Of a stretch of 64,000 nucleotides of DNA, positions 17,400 through 25,870 are shown in pieces. Source of the stretch: Acidobacteriota bacterium. GTDB lineage: Bacteria; Acidobacteriota; Terriglobia; Terriglobales; Acidobacteriaceae. Position 1 is the stretch's first letter, and every line of letters starts with the position of its first letter. The notes below the pieces were generated by a model. The model worked only from the letters and a program-made list of their open reading frames with translations. It was not told where the DNA came from and made no database searches. The position numbers were made by a program, and so were the translations under genes. Location of the stretch: assembly GCA_013289685.1 (NCBI GenBank), contig JABCZL010000007.1:248001-312000 (forward strand). Reading direction: 5' to 3'.

Positions 17400-18995
17400 A
17401 TGGCAACACTAGAAGCCCCCGTCCGGCCGCGCACGTCCCTGCATCAGGGACCATTCGTCACCGAGCCCTTCTTCGATTTCCGCAACGACGAGAACGCCCG
17501 CCGCATGCGCGCCGCCATCGCCAAAGTCCGCGGCCAGCTTGGCCGCGAGTATGACCTCATCATCGGCGGCAAGCGCGTCAAGACCACTGACAAGATCAAG
17601 TCGCTGAATCCGTCGAGTCCCTCGCAAATCGTCGGCATCCACCAGAAAGCCAACAAAGACCACGTGGAACCGGCGATGACAGCCGCGCTCGAAGCCTTCG
17701 AAACCTGGAGCCGCACCACTGTCGAGGAACGCGCCGGCCTGGTCTTCCGTGTGGGCGATCTGATGCGCCAGCGCAAGATGGAGTTCATGGCATGGCTGGT
17801 CTTCGAAGTCAGCAAAAACTGGGCTGAGGCCGACGCCGACATTTCCGAGACTATCGACTTCTGCGAGTTCTACGCGCGCGAGGCCCTGCGCTTCGCGAAA
17901 GCTCATACGCCCATCCAGCTTCCCGGCGAGCGCGACACGCTGATGTACGTTCCGCTCGGCGTAGGCGCCGTGATTCCGCCGTGGAATTTCCCTTGCGCCA
18001 TCATGGCCGGGATGACCCTGGCCTCGATCGTCAGCGGCAACACCGTGATCCTGAAGCCGTCGAGCGATTCCCCCACCATCGCCGCGAAGTTTGTCGAGTT
18101 GCTGGAAGAAGCCGGAATGCCCGAGGGCGTGGTGAACTTCTGCCCCGGCGCCGGTGCCAGCTTCGGCGATGCAGTGGTCGCACATCCCAAGACCCGCTAC
18201 ATCGCCTTCACCGGCTCGCGCGAAGTCGGCCTGCACATCAACAAAGTCGCGGCCACGCAAGTTCCCGGACAGGTCTGGATCAAGCGGACTATTTTAGAAA
18301 TGGGTGGCAAAGACGCGATCATCGTCGACGCCGACGCCGACATCGATTCCGCCGTCGAAGGCGTCGCGCAAGCTGCCTTCGGATTCCAGGGCCAGAAGTG
18401 TTCAGCGTGCTCGCGTGCCATCGTCGACGAGCGCGTCTACGACAAGTTTCTCGAACAACTCAAAGCTCGTGTCGAAAAGATTCAGGTCGGCGACGTCACC
18501 GAGAACGCGGCAATGGGCGCGGTCATCAACGAAGGCTCGATGAAGACGATCCTCGAATACATCGAGCAAGGCAAGAAAGACGGACGCCTCATCACCGGCG
18601 GCGCACGCGCCACTGAAATGGGCGAAGGCTACTTCATCCAGCCCACCGTGATCGCCGACATCCCCGCAAAGTCGAAGCTGGAGCAGGAAGAAATCTTCGG
18701 CCCGGTGCTCGCGGTCATCAAGGCCCGCGGCTTCGATCACGCGCTCGAAATCGCCAACGACACCGAGTTCGGCCTGACCGGCGCCGTCTACACCAAGTCG
18801 CGCGACAAGATCGACCGCGCCATCCACGAGTTCCACGTCGGCAACCTCTACATCAACCGCAAATGCACGGGTGCCATGGTCGGCGCGCATCCCTTCGGCG
18901 GCTTCAACATGTCCGGTACAGACTCCAAATCCGGCGGCCCGGATTATCTCTACCTCTTCACGCAAGCGAAAGCGGTGGGAGAGAAGATTTTGTAG
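17400..18995 (+). CDS. pruA: L-glutamate gamma-semialdehyde (pyrroline-5-carboxylate) dehydrogenase
   Basis: A 531-residue aldehyde dehydrogenase of the stand-alone P5C branch, which makes glutamate from proline-derived semialdehyde. Landmarks are the N-terminal TEPFFDFRND segment typical of this branch, VIPPWNFPCA (Asn196), ILKPSSDSP, the Gly motif FTGSREVG, catalytic Glu300 in TILEMGGKDAI, catalytic Cys334 in GQKCSACSR, and EEIFGPVLAVI. No proline dehydrogenase gene (putA domain) is next to it. The ATG at 17400 has an AAAGGA-like site upstream. Confidence 0.93.
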   Translation: MATLEAPVRPRTSLHQGPFVTEPFFDFRNDENARRMRAAIAKVRGQLGREYDLIIGGKRVKTTDKIKSLNPSSPSQIVGIHQKANKDHVEPAMTAALEAFETWSRTTVEERAGLVFRVGDLMRQRKMEFMAWLVFEVSKNWAEADADISETIDFCEFYAREALRFAKAHTPIQLPGERDTLMYVPLGVGAVIPPWNFPCAIMAGMTLASIVSGNTVILKPSSDSPTIAAKFVELLEEAGMPEGVVNFCPGAGASFGDAVVAHPKTRYIAFTGSREVGLHINKVAATQVPGQVWIKRTILEMGGKDAIIVDADADIDSAVEGVAQAAFGFQGQKCSACSRAIVDERVYDKFLEQLKARVEKIQVGDVTENAAMGAVINEGSMKTILEYIEQGKKDGRLITGGARATEMGEGYFIQPTVIADIPAKSKLEQEEIFGPVLAVIKARGFDHALEIANDTEFGLTGAVYTKSRDKIDRAIHEFHVGNLYINRKCTGAMVGAHPFGGFNMSGTDSKSGGPDYLYLFTQAKAVGEKIL

Positions 18996-19143
18996 CGCCG
19001 CCGTCCCGGCGGCTGTCGTGGCAGCGTCTCGCCGCCAACGCGAGGGCGGGACGCCGTCGGCGAAAGCCGGCAAGATGCCGGCGCTACCGTGGAAGAGCGG
19101 CCCTTCAAGGGCCGCGTTAAGCGTATGAAATGATTTTGGGGCT
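18996..19143. repeat. GC-rich palindromic repeat cluster after pruA
   Basis: Runs such as CCGTCCCGGCGGCTGTCG and CGGCAAGATGCCGGCGCTAC, then GGGGCTTCAGCCCC, form several hairpins. The CCGGCGCTAC word is repeated inverted at about 20245-20346, so the reductase gene between is flanked by the same family on both sides. Confidence 0.65.
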
Positions 19144-20202
19144 TCAGCCCCCGAGGCCACCGCCAGGCGCAGCCGCCCCGGGGTTCCTCTCCGTAAACTG
19201 CCGCTGATGCCAGTACGGATAGATCGGCGTCACGTCGCTGGCGCGATCGAGTTTCGCGACCTGCTCAGCCGTCAGATTCCATCCCGCCGCCCCCAGGTTC
19301 TGCCGCAACTGCTCTTCATTGCGCGCGCCGAAGATTGCGGTCGAAACCGTGGGCCGTCGCAGCAGCCAGTTCAGCGCGACCTGCGGCACGCTCTTGTCGC
19401 ACTCTTTGGCCACTTCATCCAGCGCATCGACCACTCTGTACAGATGCTCGGCAGAAACCTGCGGACCCATGTCCGCGGTCTTATGCAGCCGGCTCTCCTT
19501 CGGCAGAGGCTGCCCGCGCCGGACCTTCCCCGTGAGCCGTCCCCACCCCAGCGGACTCCAGATCAGCGCGCCCACTCCCTGATCGGCGCCCGGAGGCATC
19601 AGTTCCCACTCGTACTCCCGGCTGATCAGCGAGTAGTAGACCTGGTGGCCCACGTAGCGCGCCCACCCGTAGCGGTCGGCAACATCAAGCGACTTCATCA
19701 GGTGCCAACCGGAGAAATTCGAGCACGCGATGTATCGCACTTTACCGCTGGTCACCAGATTGTCGAGCGTGCTCAACACTTCCTCGACCGGCGTCAGCGC
19801 GTCAAAGCCGTGCAGGTGATAGATGTCGATGTAATCCGTTCCCAGCCGCCGCAAGCTGGCTTCACAAGCCTGGATCAAGTGATACCGCGACGACCCCAGA
19901 TCGTTCGGACCAGGTCCCATGCGGAAAGTTGCTTTGGTAGAAATCAAGACTTGCTCGCGCCGCCCGGCGATCGCCTTCCCGAGGATGGTCTCGGAGAGCC
20001 CGTCTGAATAAATATCCGCCGTATCGAATAGATTCACGCCGGCGTCGAGGCAGATATCGACGAGACGAGTTGCCTCTGCCACATCGCTCGCCCCCCAGGC
20101 CTTGAAGAACTCGGTTCCGCCGCCAAACGTGCCCGTGCCATAACTCAGAACCGGAACCTTCAAACCAGATCGTCCAAGCTGTCGAAATTCCATATCAGGC
20201 AT
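19144..20202 (-). CDS. Aldo/keto reductase
   Basis: The ATG at 20202 gives 352 residues; one at 20193 (MEFRQLGRSG) is equally possible. Upstream codons to 20376 translate a repeat (ACPELSEGASCLRRAGETPA) and are not part of the gene. It has the family tetrad: Asp and Tyr in NLFDTADIYSDG, Lys in LISTKATFR, His in IYHLHGFD. The N-terminal signature is RQLGRSGLKVPVLSYGTGTFGGG. It is an NADPH-dependent TIM-barrel reductase of the YajO/Tas-like group, with substrate unknown. GARNEEQLRQNLGAAGWNL near the C-terminus is the cofactor 2'-phosphate site. Confidence 0.93.
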   Translation of the reverse strand: MPDMEFRQLGRSGLKVPVLSYGTGTFGGGTEFFKAWGASDVAEATRLVDICLDAGVNLFDTADIYSDGLSETILGKAIAGRREQVLISTKATFRMGPGPNDLGSSRYHLIQACEASLRRLGTDYIDIYHLHGFDALTPVEEVLSTLDNLVTSGKVRYIACSNFSGWHLMKSLDVADRYGWARYVGHQVYYSLISREYEWELMPPGADQGVGALIWSPLGWGRLTGKVRRGQPLPKESRLHKTADMGPQVSAEHLYRVVDALDEVAKECDKSVPQVALNWLLRRPTVSTAIFGARNEEQLRQNLGAAGWNLTAEQVAKLDRASDVTPIYPYWHQRQFTERNPGAAAPGGGLGG

Positions 20203-20244
20203 AGATGCGGACCGATGAGGGATTGATGCGAGCGGCATGCGAGA

Positions 20245-20346
20245 CAGTAGCGCCGGCGTCTCGCCCGCGCGGCGAAGGCACGATGCCCCTTCGGAAAGCT
20301 CAGGGCAGGCTCTCACGACAGCCGCCGAGACGGCGGCGCTACAAAG
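20245..20346. repeat. Palindromic repeat upstream of the reductase gene
   Basis: The stretch begins CAGTAGCGCCGGCGTCTCGC and ends GCCGCCGAGACGGCGGCGCT, inverted arms of one element around a centre that includes GAAAGCTCAGGGCAGGCTCT. It is read through as nonsense protein in an open frame and is related to the cluster at 18996-19090. Confidence 0.7.
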
Positions 20347-20387
20347 AAAGGCCGCCCGCAGGCGGCCTGATCTCATCCCGATTGATC

Positions 20388-21062
20388 CTACTGCGCGACC
20401 CCAGCGGGCGGCTGTGCTACCGTCCCCGATGTAGTCGCGGCGGCGGCTTCGTTCAGAATCCGGTGGTGGATGGTGAACAGCGCCAGTTCCAGCCGGTCCG
20501 ACACGCCGATCTTGTCGTACACGTTGCGCAGATAGTTCTTGATGACCTGTTCGGTGGTGCCGAGCTGCGTGGCGATTTCTTTATTTTTATACCCCTGAAC
20601 AATCAGCGCCACGATGCGCAGTTCTTTCGCCGTCAGCCGGTCGCGGACCCGCAGCCCGACCATATCGTTCTCGGTGAGTTCGCTGGGCACGGCAACGTCC
20701 TGCACCCAGGTTTCGCCGCGCGCCACTTTGCGCACGCAATCGACCAGCGCCGCGCTGGTCACATTGCGATAGACCACGCCGTGAGCGCCATTCGACATGT
20801 GCCGCTGCGCGCTCTCCCCGGTGTCGGCCAGTACGATGACGCGGGTCTTGGCCTTGTTCGCGGCCACTATGATCGCGGCGAAGTCACCGTGGAACCCCGC
20901 GGCCGCCACCAGCACTGCGGCGCGGAACTTGTCCAATGCCATGAACATCTGTTCAGGCGTCTGGGCCTGGGCCACAATGCGCATCTCATCTTCCACCGCG
21001 AGCACTTTGGCGATGCCCGCCCGGAAGATTGCCTGGTTATCCGCCAGAATCAGTTTGAGCAT
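20388..21062 (-). CDS. LuxR/NarL-type response regulator with degenerate receiver
   Basis: A 224-residue protein with receiver-like (about 1-120) and LuxR helix-turn-helix (about 140-205) parts. The HTH is intact: LTAKELRIVALIVQGYKNKE, then IATQLGTTEQVIKNYLRNVYDKIGVSDRLEL. In the receiver, Asp8 remains of the acidic pair (ILADNQ, second acid is Asn). The segment where the phosphoacceptor Asp should be reads AAVLVAAAGFHGD, with Ala in its place. The conserved Lys after strand 5 is Arg (GVVYRNV). It is therefore probably not phosphorylated, and may respond to another signal or act constitutively. A GGAG site precedes the ATG. The PilZ gene lies just upstream on the same strand. Confidence 0.88.
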   Translation of the reverse strand: MLKLILADNQAIFRAGIAKVLAVEDEMRIVAQAQTPEQMFMALDKFRAAVLVAAAGFHGDFAAIIVAANKAKTRVIVLADTGESAQRHMSNGAHGVVYRNVTSAALVDCVRKVARGETWVQDVAVPSELTENDMVGLRVRDRLTAKELRIVALIVQGYKNKEIATQLGTTEQVIKNYLRNVYDKIGVSDRLELALFTIHHRILNEAAAATTSGTVAQPPAGVAQ

Positions 21063-21099
21063 GTTGTCAACGCTCCAAGAAAGTCCGCTTGCAAAACGA

Positions 21100-21423
21100 T
21101 TATGAGTTCCTCACGAACTCGTACGTGTCGATCACGCAGGCCACACCGCGGCCTTCTCCACCTTCGCCCGTTGCGTCCGCGCGCACCACCCGACCTTTGC
21201 ACTGGATGGTCACATTCTCCTGACCGCCCGTCATCTCCGGAGGCAGCGTGATTTCAAATTCCACGGGCGAACCAATTTCCATCGAGGAATCGGCGCGGAT
21301 GTAGACTCCCGCCGCACTCAGATTCCCGGTTATTCCCTCGGCGTCTCCGCCGGTCTCGCCCTTGTGTATCTTGATCGGCAATTCCAGCGGGAACCGTTTC
21401 CCGGTCCGTGCTTCTTCGCCCAC
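21100..21423 (-). CDS. PilZ domain protein (candidate c-di-GMP receptor)
   Basis: A GTG at 21423 is preceded by AGAGGAGG, a very strong ribosome site six bases away, and this sets the start; the open frame back to a TTG at 21486 is not needed. The 107-residue product is a single PilZ domain: ARTGKRFPLELPI carries the R-x3-R-like motif, and GNLSAAGVYIRAD stands for D/N-x-S-x-x-G. The Asp is replaced by Asn, an accepted variant. Such domains bind c-di-GMP. It is 37 bp upstream of the degenerate response regulator and may be co-transcribed with it. An HD-GYP c-di-GMP hydrolase lies 6 kb away. Confidence 0.82.
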   Translation of the reverse strand: MGEEARTGKRFPLELPIKIHKGETGGDAEGITGNLSAAGVYIRADSSMEIGSPVEFEITLPPEMTGGQENVTIQCKGRVVRADATGEGGEGRGVACVIDTYEFVRNS

Positions 21424-21665
21424 GGTACCTCCTCTAGACTGGCCTGCTGTTTGTTGCTCGTCTGCGAATGAGGCCAATGTCGTCAAACCAAGCTCCCGGC
21501 GGGCGCAGGCCCACTTTTATGCTCACGGGCGGTTATATCACGAAAGACACTCTTGTAAAAGCCTGATTACGGGTTAGTTAACGGTAGCAACTAGGTTCCC
21601 CCTGCCGCGAACGCGCGGCGATCGAGGGAAAACCACCCTGCGACTGGCAATCATGGGGGTCGGCC

Positions 21666-23891
21666 TTACAATTTTCTTCCGATCCTGGCCAGGAATCTGC
21701 GCCATACCCTCCGCCGGTACTCCGGGTCCTGAACGCGCCGCAAAATATAGTATTCATTTACCGGACGGTCATCCTGAAGCGCGGGTACGCCAGGGGCTCG
21801 TGCGATCAGGCCGTCCAACGATAGTTCCTGATTCAACACTCCGGCAAACTGCTGTTCAGGGTCGCGTGCGGGACCCCATTCCATCAGGTCCGCTGCGGCG
21901 GCCGGGGGCAGGCGGCTGGCGAGAGTTGCGGCCGAGGGATCGGGCAGAGGTGATTCGCTGGCCAGAAAATGGTATCCCCAGCCCTCGATTGAGTGGAAGA
22001 CTCGAACGTGCGGGAAAGATTCCTGAAGAGCTTTCGCCACAGAAGCGATGATCTCAGGATCGTTGCTGCCCATGGGGAACCATTGCTGAAGAATGCCGCC
22101 GGGAGCCAGGTGCAACTTGGCGATGGAATAAAACTCCTTCGAGTAGAGGAGACTGGAGGCGGCGGCCTCGACCGGCGGCGGCGGGTCAATGGCAATAACG
22201 TCATACAACTGGTTGGACCGCTCCATATAAAAGCGGCCGTCATCAATCACAACTTTCGAGAGCGGCGAACTCAGCAATCGATTGGCGTCCGCGTGAAAAA
22301 ATGGGAACACGGAGACCACACTCGGGACCAGCTCCACCGCAGTCGAATGCACGCCCCATGAGAGAACCGAGCGGTGAGTAGTGCCCATTCCAAAACAAAT
22401 AACCAAAACACTCTTCGGCGCTCTGGGCAGAAAAGCGAGGGGCAGGTGGGCGATCATCTTGGTGATCGGGGTCATGCCCGTCATGCCCACTCCATTCACA
22501 AGGAGCTGCTTTTCTGTTCTGGTCCCGCCAATGGCGGTCACGGTGGCAGTGCTGTCGCGGCGGACTTCGCGGGGCGTAAACTGGCTTTCATAATCCTTGG
22601 TAGCGAACACCAGGGTCAGGGCGATCAATCCAGCCAATACTGGCTTGACCAAGAAGCGCGGATGCACTCCTGCGGCATCAGCGACCTGAGCGCGTGAGGT
22701 TAACAAGCTAAATGTGATCCACGGGAGGGCGAACGCCAGCAGAGTAAACCGCTCGCCCAGCAGAGGCAAGAGAAGGAATCCTGAGACCAGTGGACCCAAT
22801 ACACAGCCAACGATATTGACCGCGTATCCTGTGCCGGCGCGGTCCGGGTCCCCTCCGGAAACGCGATCCAGAACCATCGGAGTCACGAATCCTACCGCCA
22901 GCGAAAATGGAAGAATGGCTGCGACCCGCAGGGGGTAGATAATCCGCAATCGGGGATCGCAGAGCAGCAGTGGCAGCAAAACCGCAAGCGCGATTAACGC
23001 TAGCAAAAAGTTCCCAGGCGCATCCTCGCCGAACTTGCCTCTGCGGTAAATCAGGGAACCAACGTAGGTTGCTCCCAAATACAACCCCAGGATGATGGCA
23101 AAAGCGTACACCACCGTGCCCAGCGCCGGGGTAAACAACCGAATCCACACCACCTCCACTCCCATACTGGTAAAGCCGGTGGCAAACAAAAGGCAATAAG
23201 GCCACGCGGTGCTGCCTGCGCCGGATTGCGCACGCTCCGTTCTTTCGGGAACCGCTGGCAGGTGCGGTCGTTCACCCTGACTGAGCACAAATGCCGAAAC
23301 CGCTAAACAGAGATTCAACACAGCGCCAACATGGAGGGTACCTCTGAAGCCCAGCAACTCGATCAACAGCAGAGGGATGGCAGCGCCGGTAACCGCACCG
23401 CAAACATTCGCCAGGTAGAGGTAGCTGAAAGAGCGGGCGGACTTTTCCGAGAGGCTTTCCCGGATCGCAGCCATCGCAAACGGAAAGGTCGCGCCCATGC
23501 AGGCGCACCACGGCAACAACGTAAGCCCAATCCATGACCCAGCAGCCAGGTAATATACCGCCGTGGGGAGCGGAGCACCCGCATCAATCCTCGCTAACAC
23601 GATTCGCCCCCAAACCAATTCGTGGGGAACCAGGATCGCCGACAGGCCGATCAGAAGCTCGGTCAACGCATAAAGCCGCAGCGCGGGAACATGCGATGGA
23701 AGTTTACGGCTGCGGATGTAGCGTCCGGCCCTCCACGAGCCAACGCCCAACCCGATCATGAAAGCCGAGAGAACGATGGAAACCAGCGCGGTGGTGACAG
23801 CGAACTGCGCCATCGCCAGGCGAAGCCATACAAGCTCGTAGAGAATGCTGCAGAAACCCGAAACAAAAAAGAAGGCGAAGAACCATCGCAT
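21666..23891 (-). CDS. Fused MFS-type membrane domain / spermidine synthase-like protein
   Basis: The ATG at 23891 gives 741 residues; a TTG at 23921 would add ten. The N-terminal half has about 12-14 membrane helices beginning FFVSGFCSILYELVWLRLAM, a phrase typical of the fused MFS/spermidine synthase family. The C-terminal third is a cytosolic SAM-binding methyltransferase-like domain: ILVNGVGMTG..., KSVLVICFGMGTTHRSVL (Gly loop), VELVPSVVSVFPFFHADANRLL, VIDDGRFYMERSNQLYDVIAIDPPPP. The substrate of such fusions is not known to me. It lies 45 bp after the GT39-like gene on the same strand. Confidence 0.85.
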   Translation of the reverse strand: MRWFFAFFFVSGFCSILYELVWLRLAMAQFAVTTALVSIVLSAFMIGLGVGSWRAGRYIRSRKLPSHVPALRLYALTELLIGLSAILVPHELVWGRIVLARIDAGAPLPTAVYYLAAGSWIGLTLLPWCACMGATFPFAMAAIRESLSEKSARSFSYLYLANVCGAVTGAAIPLLLIELLGFRGTLHVGAVLNLCLAVSAFVLSQGERPHLPAVPERTERAQSGAGSTAWPYCLLFATGFTSMGVEVVWIRLFTPALGTVVYAFAIILGLYLGATYVGSLIYRRGKFGEDAPGNFLLALIALAVLLPLLLCDPRLRIIYPLRVAAILPFSLAVGFVTPMVLDRVSGGDPDRAGTGYAVNIVGCVLGPLVSGFLLLPLLGERFTLLAFALPWITFSLLTSRAQVADAAGVHPRFLVKPVLAGLIALTLVFATKDYESQFTPREVRRDSTATVTAIGGTRTEKQLLVNGVGMTGMTPITKMIAHLPLAFLPRAPKSVLVICFGMGTTHRSVLSWGVHSTAVELVPSVVSVFPFFHADANRLLSSPLSKVVIDDGRFYMERSNQLYDVIAIDPPPPVEAAASSLLYSKEFYSIAKLHLAPGGILQQWFPMGSNDPEIIASVAKALQESFPHVRVFHSIEGWGYHFLASESPLPDPSAATLASRLPPAAAADLMEWGPARDPEQQFAGVLNQELSLDGLIARAPGVPALQDDRPVNEYYILRRVQDPEYRRRVWRRFLARIGRKL

Positions 23892-23936
23892 CACGCTATC
23901 CGGGTTTGATCGCGAAGGCAATCCGTTTAAGAACCG

Positions 23937-25727
23937 TTATCGAGCGGCAAACACAACCGTTCCGACCTCCCCAAGAACGGGATCGGAAATTTTCTCAACC
24001 GGAGAGCGGGGATATTGAGACGTGAGGCTCCGCAACAAACCCGCGTATTTGGTATCGCCAGGTTTTCCCCACACCACAATTGCGTCAGGAGAAGCTTTCG
24101 TGAGATCAGCCAGAAGTGTACTCAGTTCGTTTGAGCTTGGCAAGGAAACCATCGCTCCAATGAGCCTATCAGCACTGAAGTAGGCAGCCTGATAACCTGC
24201 CTCCCAACCCAGACCATGTTCTGGAAAGGGACCGGAGCCGATGCTGACCAGAGTCGATGACGGTGCTGATTGTCTTTTCAAGATCAAACCGGCCTCAGAA
24301 CCAGCCAGTCTGAAGTCCCTGGTTAAAACGCGATAGGGCGACGATCGATAGACGAGCGATGCGAATATGCCGAGAACCACCAAGGCAACACTGATCTGTC
24401 GCCACCTATTGTGATTGAGCCATTGGTCGGCAATCAAGAAACGCGCGGCGATGGCCAGTACCAAAGGAACCAGCGGAAACAGATAGCGGCCGTCGAATGT
24501 CAACATGCCATATGCCAAGACCAAGCTGGCCGCGCTGAGCGCGATGACGAGCGCCACTTGCCACTCCACGGGGTACAAGTCCTTATTAGTAGTCAGAATC
24601 CCGATCATGAGGATAAACGCGATGACAACACCGGGCGTCAGGACCATTGCCAGTTCTTTCAGGGCGAGAGGTATATTGCGCTCCTCGGCGAGAATGATCT
24701 TCGGAAAAGCCTGCCTCAGGGCAACGTGATAGGTCCATCGCCACGACTGTGGCGGCATTGGATCATCCACGGTGTATTCATCCAACTCTTTGGAGGTATC
24801 TTCCAAGAGCGCATAGCTTGTTTTTCCGGGTTCAGGGTGTGCTCGCAATGTCCATTGGAGTAAGTTCGTTTTGAATTGGGTGCCCGTCGTGTACACCCCG
24901 TACTTGGAGTGCAATACTGTGGCCCAACCTGCCGCCACCATCAGAGGAATCAATGCAGCCACACCCAGCCGCTCAGACTTAGCTCGCCATGATTTACGCG
25001 AGAGCCCGAGGGCCGACAGGGTACAAAGCGCCAGCCAGGGAAGGGCGAACGCTTTGGCCAGAAATGCCAGAGAGTGTACGACTCCGAGAAAGAACCAGTC
25101 TTGCAAATGGTCATTGCGAACACACCGCAGGAGGACAATGAAATAGACCAGCACCAGCGCAGCAAACAGGAAATCAGGGGTTACAGAGGAGATCGCTTCG
25201 ACTGAAAGCCCACGACCAAACGTGAACAGCAAGGCCGCGAGAGAAGCCACCAACCTCGAATGCCATAGGCTCGCCGCCAGAGCATAGAGCAGCACCGGAC
25301 ACAATAAAAAACTCACGACGCTCACGAATTTGCCTATATGCAGATAGTCCGTGCTTCCGAAAGAGAAGCCTGCGATCAGCCAGGACATCAGCGGGCTACG
25401 GAATGCGTTAATTGCGGAATGAAACTCGCCTCGGTGAAGGTGATGGGCGATCCCCGTATACGCCATCCCGTCGAAATCGATCTGATTGAAACACTTCGAC
25501 GCAAACCATACGAATTGAAAGACGCAGCTAAGAATTGCGCCCGCGATGAGCAACTTTGAGACTCTGCGGTCTTTTCGAGTTTCCGAAGGATAGGGCGCGT
25601 ACTGGCTCGCGGCCGCTCTCACCGTTCCATCCTTCTCCATTTCGCTCCAGTTCGGATGTGGCGCATCGGTCGCGTGGTGCTGCGCCATGCGGTGATATGC
25701 CTCTGCGATAAAGGCGTGCGGTTCCAT
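23937..25727 (-). CDS. GT39-like integral membrane glycosyltransferase (predicted)
   Basis: A 596-residue protein with about ten membrane segments from residue 55 on. The first periplasmic loop carries IDFDGMAYTGIAHHLHRGEFHSAINAFRSPL, the Asp-containing loop of ArnT/PMT-type enzymes (GT-C fold), which use polyprenyl-phosphate sugars. Later segments (EAISSVTPDFLFAALVLVYF) and a soluble C-terminal domain fit. Substrate and acceptor are unknown; cell-envelope polysaccharide or protein glycosylation is an inference. It is followed after a short gap by the MFS/spermidine-synthase fusion, forming a two-gene unit. Confidence 0.75.
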   Translation of the reverse strand: MEPHAFIAEAYHRMAQHHATDAPHPNWSEMEKDGTVRAAASQYAPYPSETRKDRRVSKLLIAGAILSCVFQFVWFASKCFNQIDFDGMAYTGIAHHLHRGEFHSAINAFRSPLMSWLIAGFSFGSTDYLHIGKFVSVVSFLLCPVLLYALAASLWHSRLVASLAALLFTFGRGLSVEAISSVTPDFLFAALVLVYFIVLLRCVRNDHLQDWFFLGVVHSLAFLAKAFALPWLALCTLSALGLSRKSWRAKSERLGVAALIPLMVAAGWATVLHSKYGVYTTGTQFKTNLLQWTLRAHPEPGKTSYALLEDTSKELDEYTVDDPMPPQSWRWTYHVALRQAFPKIILAEERNIPLALKELAMVLTPGVVIAFILMIGILTTNKDLYPVEWQVALVIALSAASLVLAYGMLTFDGRYLFPLVPLVLAIAARFLIADQWLNHNRWRQISVALVVLGIFASLVYRSSPYRVLTRDFRLAGSEAGLILKRQSAPSSTLVSIGSGPFPEHGLGWEAGYQAAYFSADRLIGAMVSLPSSNELSTLLADLTKASPDAIVVWGKPGDTKYAGLLRSLTSQYPRSPVEKISDPVLGEVGTVVFAAR

Positions 25728-25870
25728 GGAGCGGGCGTTTCACCGGCCGCGGCCAACCCCAATAGTAGCAAAGTGCTCGCCAGGCTCTGTTCGTCATTCT
25801 CCGTTCGTCACAGAGGCTGGAGTTCTGGCAGAATGCAGAGACGCGAGAGGTTCGAGAAGGAGGAAGTCCC

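Noticed and set aside
20203..20376. N-terminal extension of the aldo/keto reductase to 20376
   Set aside because: It translates the palindromic repeat at 20245-20346; the enzyme family starts near MEFRQLGRSG.
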